A stretch of DNA of 64,000 nt from Rotaria socialis. Its lineage: Eukaryota; Rotifera; Eurotatoria; Philodinida; Philodinidae. The translations under genes were made by a program, and so were the position numbers. Positions 23,904 to 36,680 of the stretch are shown here, piece by piece. The stretch covers positions 1 to 64,000 of the forward strand of contig CAJNYU010002677.1 in NCBI GenBank assembly GCA_905331475.1. The letters run 5' to 3'. The number at the start of each line of letters is the position of its first letter. Position 1 is the first letter of the stretch. A model generated the notes under the pieces. It was given only the letters and a program-made list of their open reading frames with translations. It did not search any database and was not told where the DNA came from.

Positions 23904-25677
23904 ATGGATCCAATATATGGCCAAGACGCATTACTATCCTATGACATTGATTTTGCTGAATTAGGTATTCGTCCGTTGCCTTTGCCTGACGACAATAAAG
24001 AACTTGATGATTCAAGTATTGGTTGTTTTGGAACGGAGAAAACGGTTGATTTTAATGTTTATTCAGCTGAAATACAAATTGCCATTGATGGGAAAAAAAT
24101 CACCACTAATGAAGATGATTCATCGATGCTGGATGATGAAGATTCCAGCGAATTTGATATAGATCCTGAAACTGGTAAGTTAAAGCGAAACTTGATCATT
24201 CATTTTCTAGTTTTGTTTCACTAAATTAATCTATCAAACAGACTTAATTTTTAATTTATAAGATAAAAATGGTGCCTTTTAAAAGACGAGTCTGTTCTTT
24301 TGCTAGACGCCAAAAACGTGTTATCATTTTGCAATGAAGCCAATATTGATATAACCTGCTGTTTCTCATTTGATATTTTCAGGTGAGAAAATCTTTCGTG
24401 AATCGGCGGCGTCGACATCGAACAGTTATTCGTCGACGTCACAAGATGTATGTTATCTCTTTTAGTTTTTCTTATCAAATAGTCTTTACTATAAAAAATG
24501 ACTGCGCATTTTTTTCTTTCGTAATAGAAATGGATCGAAGAATTTTTATCTAAATTCGAAGCATCAACTCATCCATTTTCACCAAATAAAGCAACAACAG
24601 CGGACGATAGTGCTTTACTTTTCGAGAATATAACCGGTTCATTCTTGGAAAATTTCGACGAAGAAACTGACCCAACTTGGCTGTCAAGTGTTTTTGACCT
24701 TGAGGAAAATAGCGAGCAGAACATGTTTGCTAATCCAATAATTCCAAATCAATCGATTGATAATAATGAAAATACAGTCAATGAAATAACAATATCATCA
24801 AACGAATCTACATCAATGAATCCTTTCAGTATTTTCAACGACGATGAATATTCAGTCAGTATGATCATTGTCGATATTTGTTGATTATAAGTATTTGAAT
24901 TTTTAGAACTACAGTGAAATAACATTCGATGATACAAAATCAGAAAGGGTATATAATTATCTTAATAAAAAAAAATCAAATATTTCATTTGAAAATCTAT
25001 CTAGGCGGAAGCTGATGGAGATTCACTGCGACGTATTACATTAAGACGAGCAAGTATTCGCTCGAATAATCAACGACAATTAGACGAAGAGGCTTTAAAT
25101 CAACATAACATTCCTCTTACTGTAAACGATATAACTCATTCGAATACAGACGAATATAATCGTCATATCGCACGCTTGAGTTATTTAAATACGGAACAAA
25201 TGAATATTATTAAAGATATTCGTCGTCGTGGAAAAAATAAGGTATGTTGATAGTTTAGTTACGAATAGGGACGAAACCTCCTCTAAATAGTGCTCACTAC
25301 ACCCCCTTCTACGATGGTTTTAGTCATTGACTGAGTCCATATCGAATCTCTGTCTAGTGACGCTCGTAGTTGTGAGAATGAAAATAAAATATTTATTCTC
25401 TTCAGATTGCGGCACAAAATTGCCGAAAACGAAAAGCAACTAGTGTTGAATCCTTGGGCGAAGAAGTTGAAGCACTTAAACGTGTTAAACATGAATTAGA
25501 AGAACGAAAGAAAGCAATTCTACAGCAGGTACTACATTTTAATCTGATTTGTTTTACATTTTCAACAACAACAAATATAATCTCTTTTAGATCACCGAAA
25601 CCCGTAATCAATATGAATATCTCCATCAACAAGTTTTACCAGATCGTCAATTGCCGCCTGCAATTACTGTTAAATAA
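23904..25677 (+). CDS. Cap'n'collar bZIP transcription factor (NRF/NFE2 family)
   Basis: Seven exons: 23904-24174, 24383-24447, 24528-24854, 24907-24948, 25005-25241, 25406-25528 and 25591-25677, giving 383 residues. The C-terminal part has the CNC motif (NIPLTVNDITHSNTDEYN, then LNTEQMNIIKDIRRRGKNK) leading into the basic region IAAQNCRKRK (315-324) and a leucine zipper to about residue 375. This is diagnostic of NRF1/2/3, NFE2 and SKN-1/CncC, which bind antioxidant-response elements, usually with small MAFs. The acidic N-terminus contains PETGE (88-92), like the KEAP1-binding ETGE degron of NRF2, and DIDFAELGI (14-22), resembling the weaker DLG motif. Exon 1 ends inside the Gly codon of ETGE. 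The likely role is oxidative and xenobiotic stress response in the nucleus, with KEAP1 control inferred. It is shorter than NRF2 and has no Neh3-like tail. Confidence 0.92.
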
Positions 25678-26623
25678 CATGAATCATTTAGGAGAAAAAC
25701 AAACTTTTTTTTGTAAATATAAATCAATCATTTACTTAGTTTGCTTTTATGAGTTATATATGTACATGTAAAATATTCTTCTTTTTGTTGCCGTAACGTT
25801 CAACTTGGTTTCTATTGTATTAGCAAATTTAACATTCATCAAATTAAACCGAGAGAAAAAATACAATGAATAGCATTGATAAATTTGCTCTCCCTCAAAG
25901 AATTTCTTTTCCTGTTAGAATTGGTCATTTATCTTAAAAATTATTTTTTCGTTTTTTGGTTTTATTTAAAAATAAATATATTCACCCAACGTAAATCTGA
26001 AAGAAAAACTAAAACCTTCTCTTAATAGCAGCATATTGATTTTATTGCGAGGAAGGGATTCTGAAAAGGAGCTATATTAAATTTCGTATACAGCTTTGAT
26101 TACCGACCATTGTTTTTCGATTGGAGCTGCAGAGTTTGGTGATATCCTTCAAATTCGATTATCGATATTATCTCGTTTGAGTAAAGAAGAAAAAATTTCA
26201 TTCTTCACAATGTGTCATGATTTTATCGCCTGAAGATTTGAGGGTCTTTTTTACATTATCAAAAGTGACGATTTGTTTAGTCATGATGACCTTCAGCATC
26301 ATTTTGTGTATTCAAATGTCGTCAGTTATGCACACTAGTTCATTTTTTATAGGATTCGGACGCTGTATTCGTACTAAAACAGTTGTTATGTTATATGTCG
26401 ATCATCGGCATCATATACAGGTAATAGAATAATCTTATTGTCCTAGACATTTAGCATAGATAATAATTGACTTTTCATCTTCTATCTAAAAAACAGTTCT
26501 AATATATTAGTTCATCATATAATTTTTTTTAACGAACAAATTCTGTTAGATATTTCAATCCAATGATTTGTTTTTCTGTTGTGAATAATAAAAACAATAT
26601 CTGTTTAGAAATAAAAAGAAAAT
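25678..26623. other. Convergent spacer, possible exon remnant
   Basis: This lies between the 3' ends of NRF (+) and SLC4A11 (-). At 26094-26228 there is a coding-looking plus-strand stretch (ALITDHCFSIGAAEFGD, then LSRLSKEEKISFF) that ends in a stop. A second fragment at about 26350-26420 precedes a GTAATA donor-like site. I recognise no family; it may be a relic of a decayed gene. Confidence 0.35.
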
Positions 26624-29600
26624 CTATAATCGTTGATCTAATGCTCGTAAATATTTTGTTGCAATTATTTTTGGTAATATTCGATATCGAAAACCAACCA
26701 TTGCAACCAGCCATATTGGTAAAATTAATTTAGTATAGAGTATTGGCGAAAAACCCAATATGCATAAGATTGAAAGTTGAATTAATTGCAAAAATGTAAA
26801 TAGATGGATTTTACGTTGTGGAACTTGCCGAATGTAATGATTGGGTGGATAAGCAGCCTGAAGAAAAGATAAAATAACAATGGAAAACATTTGGAAGAAT
26901 ACGGTTAAAAATCTGCAACTTTCAAAAGTTTAGTTGCAAACATTTCTGGGTCAGCGAAAGGTTTTCTCGGGAAAATATAAAGATTTCGTAAAGTTCGATC
27001 AATGATAATCGGAGTCGGGGATTTCGAATCAATGATTACAGCCGAGGAGTTAGCGAGTCCAGTAGACGAGCTTTGCTTGTATTTCAGAATAGGAGTCGCA
27101 AGAGCGACAGTGCAGCACCGATAGGACTCAAAAGCGCTGAAGGTGTTGGGGATTTCAAACCTTCACGTTTCTCGTCGCCACATTCCTGGCCAAAAAAGTT
27201 CTAAAAAGCCGCTCTCAATATTCCGAAAGTGGAAAACTAAGCTTGTAATTTAAAAAAAAAATATACTAATTAATTTCGCGTCTAAACATCTAATCAACCG
27301 AAGAAAAATTCATCTTATCCTTCTGAATCTCTTATTTTTACCTGTTCCGTAAAAAAGAGTGTAACTCTTTCAAAAAATTGATTCCCATCCAGAGATGTTA
27401 ATGCCAAATAAAGAAATAAACCATCCAAAACAGGCATTGGAATTCCTTTTAATACATGCCGCATTAATAGTGTCATGCCAATGAATATATGCGATATCAA
27501 TGCTGTTAAACGCGTTTCACGCACTTTAACAATACTAAATTAAACAAAAATTCAGGCAAAATTATTCAACTATCTATTGAACTTCTATTTCTTACACCGA
27601 TTGAATGTGACCTTGTTCGACACGTTCTTCTGTATCTGCAAGTGCTTTAACATGCAACGGAGAAAGTGGTAAGGCTCCTAAAAGTCAAAACAAAATAACC
27701 AACATCGAGAATAAAATCGAGGGAACTCACCATGCATCCATGTTAATCCGAATAATGAAAGCAAACCATTGAGAATCGCTATAACAAATAGATCAACATG
27801 AAAAGCTTTGCCTTTCTTCAGTCTAAATTTAAAAGAAGAGATCGATTTACAATATTCGATTTTGAAGTCGCCAAATTTAAAACGTACTTATTCGCCGGCG
27901 AATTTACAATTGCACCTGCGATATTTTGATCCTAAAAGCGAAATTACTTTCAAAATTCATCGTATTGAAATATACATACAAGAAACATTAATAGAGACAG
28001 CGAGAATCCTAGTATTCCAGTGCCAATTATCTGTTTGATATTAACTGATTTAAATCGAACCACAGCAAACAATTGTTCAGCATTCACAGTAAACGATGGA
28101 ACTAAAATATCAATCGTTTTAAGCTTCTTAATAACGAAATCATGTTTTCTTACGGTGTATTTCACTAAAAAATATGCTACCAATTAACGACATGATTATA
28201 ACTGATACCGGTAATGCATAGTCGGTTAATAATTCACGTTTAGCTGATGTTAAATATGGTGTTTGTTTAAATTTATATAGAAATGTGCCCAACCATACAG
28301 TTCCGAGTGCTAATAAAAGATACAATAAACTAGAATCTCTCGAACATCGACCTACATAAAACAAGCAACGAATGTTTCAATATTTTTAATAATCATCTAT
28401 TTCTTTAATTTTACTATGTAAAAGTTCACTAGCTGAAGCTATTGCCGAACTTTTATTCGTGTCATATTTTTCCCAATATTCATCATATTGTGCACATGAC
28501 GTAGTTGAATATGTAAGTGTAAAATCTAGATAATAAAATATCCAATGAAGGTTCTGGCGGTGATTATAAAGTAGACTTACTTTTATAAACATGTCTGCTA
28601 GCATCAACAAGAAATGCAATAGAAACAAATAATGCAAAAATTTCTTCTGTTGATCTATCGATAGACAAAATTTCGTTTCAATTGAGTTTTCAATGTTCAA
28701 TTTACCTTGTTGACCATTTCATTATTTTCGATACACCAAATATTGAATATATGATAAGAAAAAATGAATTCCATAAACCAACTAACGCATATGTATCACG
28801 AAAATCAAGCCCATACCAACCACACAATGTATAGATGACTATTTTAATGTAGAGAATAAGAATTTTCCTACGCAAAAAAAACAACTTATCTATTCACCTT
28901 TTACATAGAGTGTTAAAGGCGCTGTTGTCATAACAACAATTAATGGCTGACCAGCAAAGATTGAAAAGAAAATTCCACCAAGACATTGTGAAGCTACAGC
29001 TTTTGGTACGCCTACAATAAAATGATGTTTCGATTTCTGCAATAAATTTTAAAGTAGCATGTGAAAAATAATTTTACGCCCCTTCCGCCCTAGCCTTGAT
29101 TTCTGCTTATGGTTCTACTCGCATGGGTATTTCTGTGCCATGCGCGAATTGAAAACGGATTTGATGACCGATAAATATTAGCGAACCGAGTTTAAGTAGT
29201 ATCCGCCTCAAAGTTGCCTTCTATGCGTTCAAGCATGGCTTGGCCCGTTATTTTTTTTTCGTCCTTCGAATATTTGAGATACTAGACGTGCTTATCAGCT
29301 GTTATTCTCTAAAGAGAAAGGTGTCATACTGAACCTTTTCTCGGTTCTCGTCAGCATGTATAAAAGCCCAAAAAGATTCAGACTTTCTGACTAAACCCTC
29401 TTCCAGTTCTATAAAACATGTCTAGAACTGAAAAAAAAGCTTTAGATATCGATAGCGAAAAAGGTCTGCTATGTGACACCCCCTTTTTCTCGCGAGTAGA
29501 AAATGTAACAAAAATATGGCTTAAAGTACATTTTCTACAATAACAAGACATGCGCAGAAAAAAAATGATTCAGCTGTCTTGAATTGATACTTCACAAAGC

Positions 29601-32600
29601 AATTCTGAGAGATTATTTCTTACATAAGTGGAAAATTTTGAAGACTATTTACAGTGCAAATATCAATTACTGTATAATTAAATTGTACGATGTACTACAT
29701 AATAATTGCTTCTGCAAGTCGATGTAGAAGATTTACGAAGTATGTCTCTCGTCATGATTAAGATTTTGTATTAAATTTTCATAGGAAATTATTTATCGTG
29801 TGAAATCGGTTGGAATAATCATATAATTATGATAAACAGGAAGACTCATTCTAAGGATTTCCAGCGTTGCGCACTTTCTAATAGCGAATTTTAGTTAACA
29901 TGATACCTATGTGACCGAATTTTTTAGTTCGCACAATTTTTTGATTGTGTAAAAAATGTCTCGTTTAAACTTACTAATCTGATTGTTTGTCGCCTGAGAA
30001 TTAAGTACACCGAACGCAATACTTGGCAACAGACAAGCAAAATAGAGAAATACAGCAGTGGATAAAACTTTTTGTGGGCCACGATGAGTTTGAAAAACTG
30101 AATGAAAAGAAAAATAATCAAAACTGAAAAATGGATTCAACAAAAAAAAAACGAAACTGAACCTACTATCATAATAATCAGATAAATAATGAGGCAAACG
30201 ACGTGATAAATCCATACAAATATCAGACGGCATTGGAAAGTAATATATCTTATCTTTTGATGCCTTCGAAAACAATCGCTTTTACGGATTGAAAAAAAGC
30301 AATAAGCCCTCTCTTACTTCTGCTGCATTATTAATATCATCGAATGGATCCGGTAGAGAAGTTCTTGTTACAGCTGTTTGCTGTTCCATTAAATGATCTG
30401 TATGTTTCTATTGGAACGAAAAAATAAAATTTAAAATAAAAATCCAAAACTAATTTACATCAATAATCGAAATAAATTCTTGTTGTGTTGCTGCTTTCAA
30501 TAATTTAGCACGTAATTCAATATCAGCGAATATTGTTGCAAACGTTCGGCCAGTTTCAAGAAAGTTCTTCGTACCTTTCTCTCTCATCGGCGACAGTACA
30601 AAAACAATAAAGCGTGCTTCTTGGCAGTTTCTTCCCAAGTTACATGGGTTTTTTAAACGTGCAATAGCGACATGCCGCTTGAGAATCGATGGCGATGTAC
30701 ACATTATTGCTAGCCATGATTGATCGTACGTCCAGTTTGTTTCAGTTGCAGTTGTTGCTTGCACCGTTTTGGCTAATATTCGAACTGAGAAGAAAAACAA
30801 AAACGATCAATAAGAGACGACAGAAAAGACACAGGACAATATACCTCTATCATTGACAAATATCGCTTGTTTAATTTCTTCGATGTTCAGATTTTCTCGA
30901 TGTCCACTGGCAATACTACTAACCGTATTGCTTATCATGGCTGTTGTTGCGCTTGATACTGATAGCGATGGGGATATTGTTGCGCCGACATTATGTGGTA
31001 GATTTGTTTGTTTGATTCGTCGAAGTATTATTTCTAATAAATCTCCTATTGATGTGTCTTGAACATCAAGAAGTACGAGTGCGCTAAGAATAAATTCTTT
31101 GATATCTTTTCCACCACGTATTTCGGCTGCGAAATCTTTTAATGGAATATGCTAAAGTAACGAAAAGTTTTGTTATCATTTTCGCTTCGAGTAAATAAAT
31201 CATTTTCTTACTTCAGATTTATTATAAACAAGTTGGATTTGAGCACCATCCTCTATGAGAAGAAGAAGAAAAAAGAAATGACTGATTCACAATGGGTCAT
31301 AATCAACATGATTATTATTAAATTGTGGAACTGACCTCCTAGGAGAATATTGAACACATTGTTCTCAAATCGTATTATAAGCTTATAATACTTTTTTCAT
31401 TGAATGATATAAAATTAGTTTTCTCGCGAGACATTGACGAACAGAAAAAGTCCTCTGGCATATTAAGTTATCATATGGTTTTGCTCGATGCAAAGAAAAC
31501 TTTTGAATACATTGAGATTTTGTTTATTTTGTAAAGATGATAAATCATTATCAATATCATCGGAATGATTCAAGTGTTCGCACCGTTATCTTCTATGGAC
31601 ATGCTAACAATGTCTATGTTCTTCTTTTCATCTCGAGTTTTTCTATAGGAAAACAAAATGAGTTCTGTTTTGATATCATGAGAAAAGAAAAGAAATCGTC
31701 ATGTTCTGCTATCACATATTGCCAATACTCGATTTTGACTTTTGCTAAAAACAAAACTATTCTTTGTGTGTTTGTGCGTGACAAAAATGCTATTTTTGGC
31801 TCATCTCATTCGGAACTGATAAATTTGTTCAATGTTATAATGTCTCAGAAAACGTGCGCGCGTGCCTATGATAAAAAATAAATAAACACAAAGGAAAGAA
31901 TCTAAGAGCGAACGAGCGTAGATGCTTGTGTGCGTGCCTATTAAATTTTCGCAACACGAGATGTTTATAATGATCTCATGTAATTATTGATATGTTGAAG
32001 GTAATATATTTGATGGAAGGATCATAAAGAAATGCATGATTACCTCGGAGTAATTGCCATTCATGATTTTCATCACTGAAATTCCAAGTTGATATATGCG
32101 TAGATATTGAATCTCGGGTAGGTTTACGACGAAAACTAAATCTACGCAAACTATTACCAGCCGGATTACGATATAAACTTGAATCTGTTTGATGCATTGA
32201 AGCTGTTCGAATGTCTTGTTTTGGTATAGGAAAGTGTTCGCTCGTTGCTAATGATAATGATGGCGATCAGAACATAATAGCAAGTCAGCCCGAACAGCTA
32301 AGAGTTAGTTTCAGGGGTAATCAACATGGCTGCATGATGATCGTAAGAATAATAGTCAATTGCAAATCAAAAGTTTCGAGAAAACAAGACACGATTGAGA
32401 TAAAGAGTGAAGCAGATTGTTAGACGAAGGAAAGAATCAGAACCGAAGAATAAAAATAAATCGTTGTTTATGAGAAAACGCCAGCTAGAACTCTCTTATT
32501 CTCCTCCTTGTATCTGTTTCCTTCTCTAGAGAAGAAGACATAGCATCTACTAGAGAGAATAAACTTAATTTCTTATTGGTATAAACATACCACAATCAAC

Positions 32601-33199
32601 AACATTAGTGAATAGGCTGATTTAAAATGCATGACTATTTTTTTTTGTGGTGAATGATTAAAACGCCTACTAGATACCACTTTCTACACCATATAAACGA
32701 CTCAAGAATTACAATTTTTTTCTCAAATACTCATAATTACGTTTTCCTCCTTGAAGAACACAATTAATGTTTATCTATAATCATAAATAAATGAACGGTT
32801 ATTCAAATAAGTTACATAAAAATAACTATAAATTTATAGATAGAGTTTTTAAAACCACTCTATATAAGTAAGTGGCTGATTCGTTCATAGATGATGTGTT
32901 TTAAGAAAATATATCATGTTCAACACTATATAGTATGTCATGCAATTAAACAACACAACATTTTTGTAATGTAATAAATTTTATCATCATCGCGTGTACT
33001 GGTTTTTGGTACATTTCATAGATAGATATTTTTTTTTTCATTGATTAAATTCTTATGATTGATAATAGCAGTTACGACTAATGTAATTGCACTGATAACA
33101 ATGCTTACCTCGTGAAGATGTTGATGTTGGAGTTGTTTCAAGAAAAATTGTATTTGTATTAGCCATTTCAACAACTGATAATGGTTGAGAATCGTACAT
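26624..33199 (-). CDS. SLC4A11: SLC4A11-type membrane transporter (bicarbonate transporter superfamily)
   Basis: Nineteen exons (5' to 3'): 33199-33109, 32247-32044, 31252-31212, 31151-30845, 30784-30459, 30407-30318, 30278-30167, 30097-29975, 29011-28898, 28838-28706, 28654-28581, 28525-28415, 28351-28154, 28101-27980, 27931-27888, 27822-27731, 27677-27596, 27534-27342, 26857-26624. Phases agree throughout and give 896 residues (human: 891). The cytoplasmic N-terminal domain has FIVFVLSPMREKGTKNFLE and ARFIVF. The membrane domain begins near LPHYLSDYYD (381-390) and contains FAGQPLIVVMTTAPLTLY, ALVGLWNSFF, ALGTVWLGTFLYKFK, LFLYLALTSLDGNQ and HYIRQVPQRKIH. SLC4A11 proteins move H+(OH-), NH3-coupled H+ or water rather than bicarbonate; borate transport is disputed. 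Four introns are long (484-963 bp), the rest about 50-130 bp. Plasma-membrane location inferred. Confidence 0.93.
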
Positions 33200-34414
33200 C
33201 TAATCTTTTGATATAAAAATGTTGTCTTAGAATCAAATGAACATGCGAATGCGATGTATATAAATTAACATTTGAACAAGAAAATCGGAACAAAGGCGGG
33301 TGGTGGCTGGAATATTATCGTGTGTGCTATGACTTGATAAAATCATTATTTTATATAAAAGAAACATTCATGAAAGTTTCTTTTACAATTGCTCCGGATG
33401 TGAACATCGATAGTATTTTTGCTATTGAATTATGGCGAGTTAACGTTTGTTATACAACTGAATTTTTGTAGAATAATATCTTTAGTTTCTATTTATTAGC
33501 AAATATGAACTACAGAAGCGAAACAAAACATGTTTGATCGCTAACGAAAATTCTTCCATTAAGAAAGTAAATTACAGAATGATGCCACACTAAGTAGTGT
33601 ATTTTCTTAGAAATTGCAGAAGCTCATTTTAACATTTACCGTACTAATCAATTATTGCCAAAGAAAAGAAAAATAACGAAACTCCTTTGACGTTCATTGT
33701 TATTAATAAATTTGTGTGTTTTTCTTCTTCCATAGATTTTTATCATGTTCAGAGTTTCCGGAATGGACATAACAATTTCGAGTACCCAATTCATTATTTT
33801 AGCATAGCATAGTGATCCTTATTATGACTTATTTTTAGTATCGTTAAATTAATATCAATAGAAAAAACGACAGAAGCTCAGCCGCGTATAACATGGAGAT
33901 CTTCAGAATAATAATCATACTTTTAAGTATGCCATTAAAAAGCAACTAAGTATTTATTTTTCGGTTGAAGTGGTAGCACAAAATCAGTAATGAATATCTT
34001 AACTCTACGGAAAAGAAAACAAACAAAGATTTAGATTCATTTGGTATGATATAGAAGTGACAAAAACTATCGCAAAAATTACAATCTGATTGTTGGATAA
34101 AACGAATAGAACATTTTACAAGTAAACTTCAATGCACTTCGTGTCTGACTATTTTTTTAAATGAAACAACTCTCAAGCGAACTTTGATCTTTTCTTTTTA
34201 GTCGAACTCTTCTAGGGAAACATTGATTGATTCTGTATGTAAACGCATTTTTTCCGGTTGCGATTGTATGTATTAACAAAGTCAATATGAATGTCAGTGA
34301 AGGTCGTCATTCTATTCGATTTTTTTCTTTCTGAAAATTACAAATAGTTGTGCGAGGAAACAGAAGCTATTTTCAAACGGACGGCTGATCTATAACAATG
34401 AATCACAGAGTTAA
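33200..34414. other. Upstream region of SLC4A11
   Basis: About 1.2 kb of AT-rich sequence with no gene recognised. It presumably contains the SLC4A11 promoter just above 33199. Confidence 0.4.
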
Positions 34415-34940
34415 GGATAGCAATATTTTTGATCCCCAAAAAAATGACTATTGATCACCAAAATGTGTTAGTTGCGAAATGATCACCAAAAAAAGATACA
34501 AATGATACCCAATCTATTTTATTGTGAAATGATCACAAAAAAATATATTCGACCACCGAATTTATTATCAATATAATAAGAGATAGAATAATAAATAACA
34601 ACTATAGTAACACAAAATACAATAAACAATGGAAACAGAAAATATGTTCTACCAAAATCATGGTAACCATGCTGTTCGAACTTTTTTTGTACTTGACATT
34701 TTTAGTTTTCTGCATTGTTATGATAGAGCATTTTGTGTAACTATTCCCAGTTAATGAGACCATTTTGATTCAATTATGATTATTGTTTAATTATGTCTTA
34801 TCAATCTATTGTCTTTTGAGATAAACACGTTATCTACCACAACTCTATCATTCATTCCACAAAAAGCAAATTGGGGGTCATTTGTATCTTTTTTTGGTGA
34901 TCAATAGTCATTTTTTTGGGGATCAAAAGTCTATTTATCC
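34415..34940. mobile_element. MITE 3, 526 bp, 9-bp target duplication
   Basis: The direct repeat CAGAGTTAA lies on both sides (34406-34414 and 34941-34949). The inverted ends start GGATA and include a perfect 34-base pair at 34427-34460 and 34895-34928 (TTTTGATCCCCAAAAAAATG and onward). Subterminal copies of GATCACCAAAA and its complement add further symmetry. The interior is AT-rich and non-coding. A 9-bp duplication with long inverted ends is characteristic of Mutator-like elements, so this is probably a non-autonomous MULE; the family is inferred. Confidence 0.82.
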
Positions 34941-34949
34941 CAGAGTTAA

Positions 34950-36680
34950 CGGTCGTTTCCTTATCAATAGATGCTCAAATTCTGCTTATTTGCTATGATA
35001 TGTCGCCATGCTCTTGGCTTCGAAGTTTAGTCAAAGATAAAGCATATCTTTATTTTTGCGTCGTCGTTTTCAAGTATCTCTATTGATGTTATAGGAAAAT
35101 ATTCTTAAATGAAAAATCCAATTAAGGCGCAAATTCTAACGTACACAATTAGAAATTCCGGCATGATTTTTTTCTTGCTAACTGCAAGCATGATACCAAC
35201 AAAAACAGCCTGCTGAATAAAACAGGAAAAGCTACTTAGAAGAAAAGTAATGTTTTAATTTTGTCATTCTATTAGAACGAAATAATTTCGATGCGTTCTA
35301 ACAATATTCAAAACAGTAATTCTATTTCGATGAAGTTCTTTTTATTAGCGAGTGTAACTATTCTGCATTGCATCAATTATTTTACTAAGAAAAACAAAGA
35401 ACCCATGCGTATTCACCAAAAAATGCTGCACAAGGTTGTCAAGGAAAAAATAGCAAGCTATGAAATGAATTTTGAGTTCATTAAAGGACATTCCAATTTG
35501 TTGGTGGCAAAGAGGTTCAACAGAGGAAGAAGAGAAAAAAGTCATTCTTCATCAATTAGTTGCGGCAATAACATGTGCTCCAGCCTATGTATGTTTATCA
35601 AACATTCGATGTTCAAATATTGATTGACAGAATAGCAATTTTTGTTTTTCGTCATACAAGCAATTTCTTTTGAGAAAAATAAGAATTCAATAAAGCTGTT
35701 ATGTTTTGCATAAATAACAGATGCGCAGCTTGAAACGTTCTTTCAATAATAAATCTAAATGCTTCAGCTGGTAGGTATTGAAAGAAGAACTGTTTTTGTT
35801 GAAGTTTTTCTGGTAAAAGTCAAAAAGTTAGGAATTTGGAATTTGAGCGTAGAAGACTGAGTGGTCAGAATTTCAATTGTTGTTTTTGGCTCGTATTCAG
35901 GGTGAGGCTAAAAGCAATACATCATGAGAAGAATCGCAATCAAACTCACTCTCAAACGTAATTTTTCTTTGAAAAACATCTTGGAAATTGGACATTTCAA
36001 ACCTTTTTTTTTAGTCGAAATTTTAATTCATTTTTGCAGAGAATAAAATCGTGAATCTTCGGGAAAAAACACGATAAAAATAAACTTTAATCTTGATCGA
36101 GACGAACATTTATTCTCGCGTACATATTCATTCTGGATAACTTCTAAATCATTCCATTTTTAGTAATTAACAGGATTTCTTATTGGTATCAATCACGAAA
36201 ATATTTTGGTTTCTCCTCGATTATTTTTTGTTGCTTCCTAAAGATTCGATAAACGACACGCCAATAGAATAATCTTTGCTCTTGACTCATCCACATCAGT
36301 TATGAAAATTTTACTTCCATCGATTAGTCGACAGCTAAATTGATTTTTGTTAAACTGTGAAACTTATCACTAATCTTTATTCATGACTAATTACAATGCG
36401 TTTTTTAAGGCAACTCTTCTTCACACACGCGCACACAAAAATAAACGAACATTGCTTGGCTTAAAACGATCACATTACATCATAGCATCATCTTCAACGA
36501 AAAAATAGATAATTCTAACAATCTACATTAGTTCTTACCAGAAAAAGAATAATAATAATAAGTAAATATATAGAAGAAAAATCCTCGTGAGACAAGAAGT
36601 GTTGGCAAAATTTACAAATCCATGCAAAAACAAACTAATCGATACAAAAAAAAAACGTTTTTTGATTCACATTTTCTCTC
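34950..36680. other. Spacer downstream of eIF4E3
   Basis: A 110-codon plus-strand open frame (35291-35623) contains a possible signal-like start (MKFFLLASVTILHC) followed by Lys-rich sequence, but it has no family match or splice partner and I do not call it a gene. The rest is AT-rich with nothing named. Confidence 0.35.

Noticed and set aside
28154-28183. A 16-bp micro-intron as an alternative way to join SLC4A11 exons 13 and 14
   Set aside because: Too short to splice. A normal 52-bp GT-AG intron (28102-28153) fits phase and the family alignment.
28386-28700. 104-codon minus-strand open frame covering SLC4A11 exons 11-12
   Set aside because: Only parts of it are coding. Splice phases and SLC4 similarity show separate exons joined through introns, with exon 11 read in another frame.
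35291-35623. Secreted-protein gene from a signal-like start
   Set aside because: No family match, no splice signals and a low-complexity Lys-rich body; recorded only in the spacer entry.
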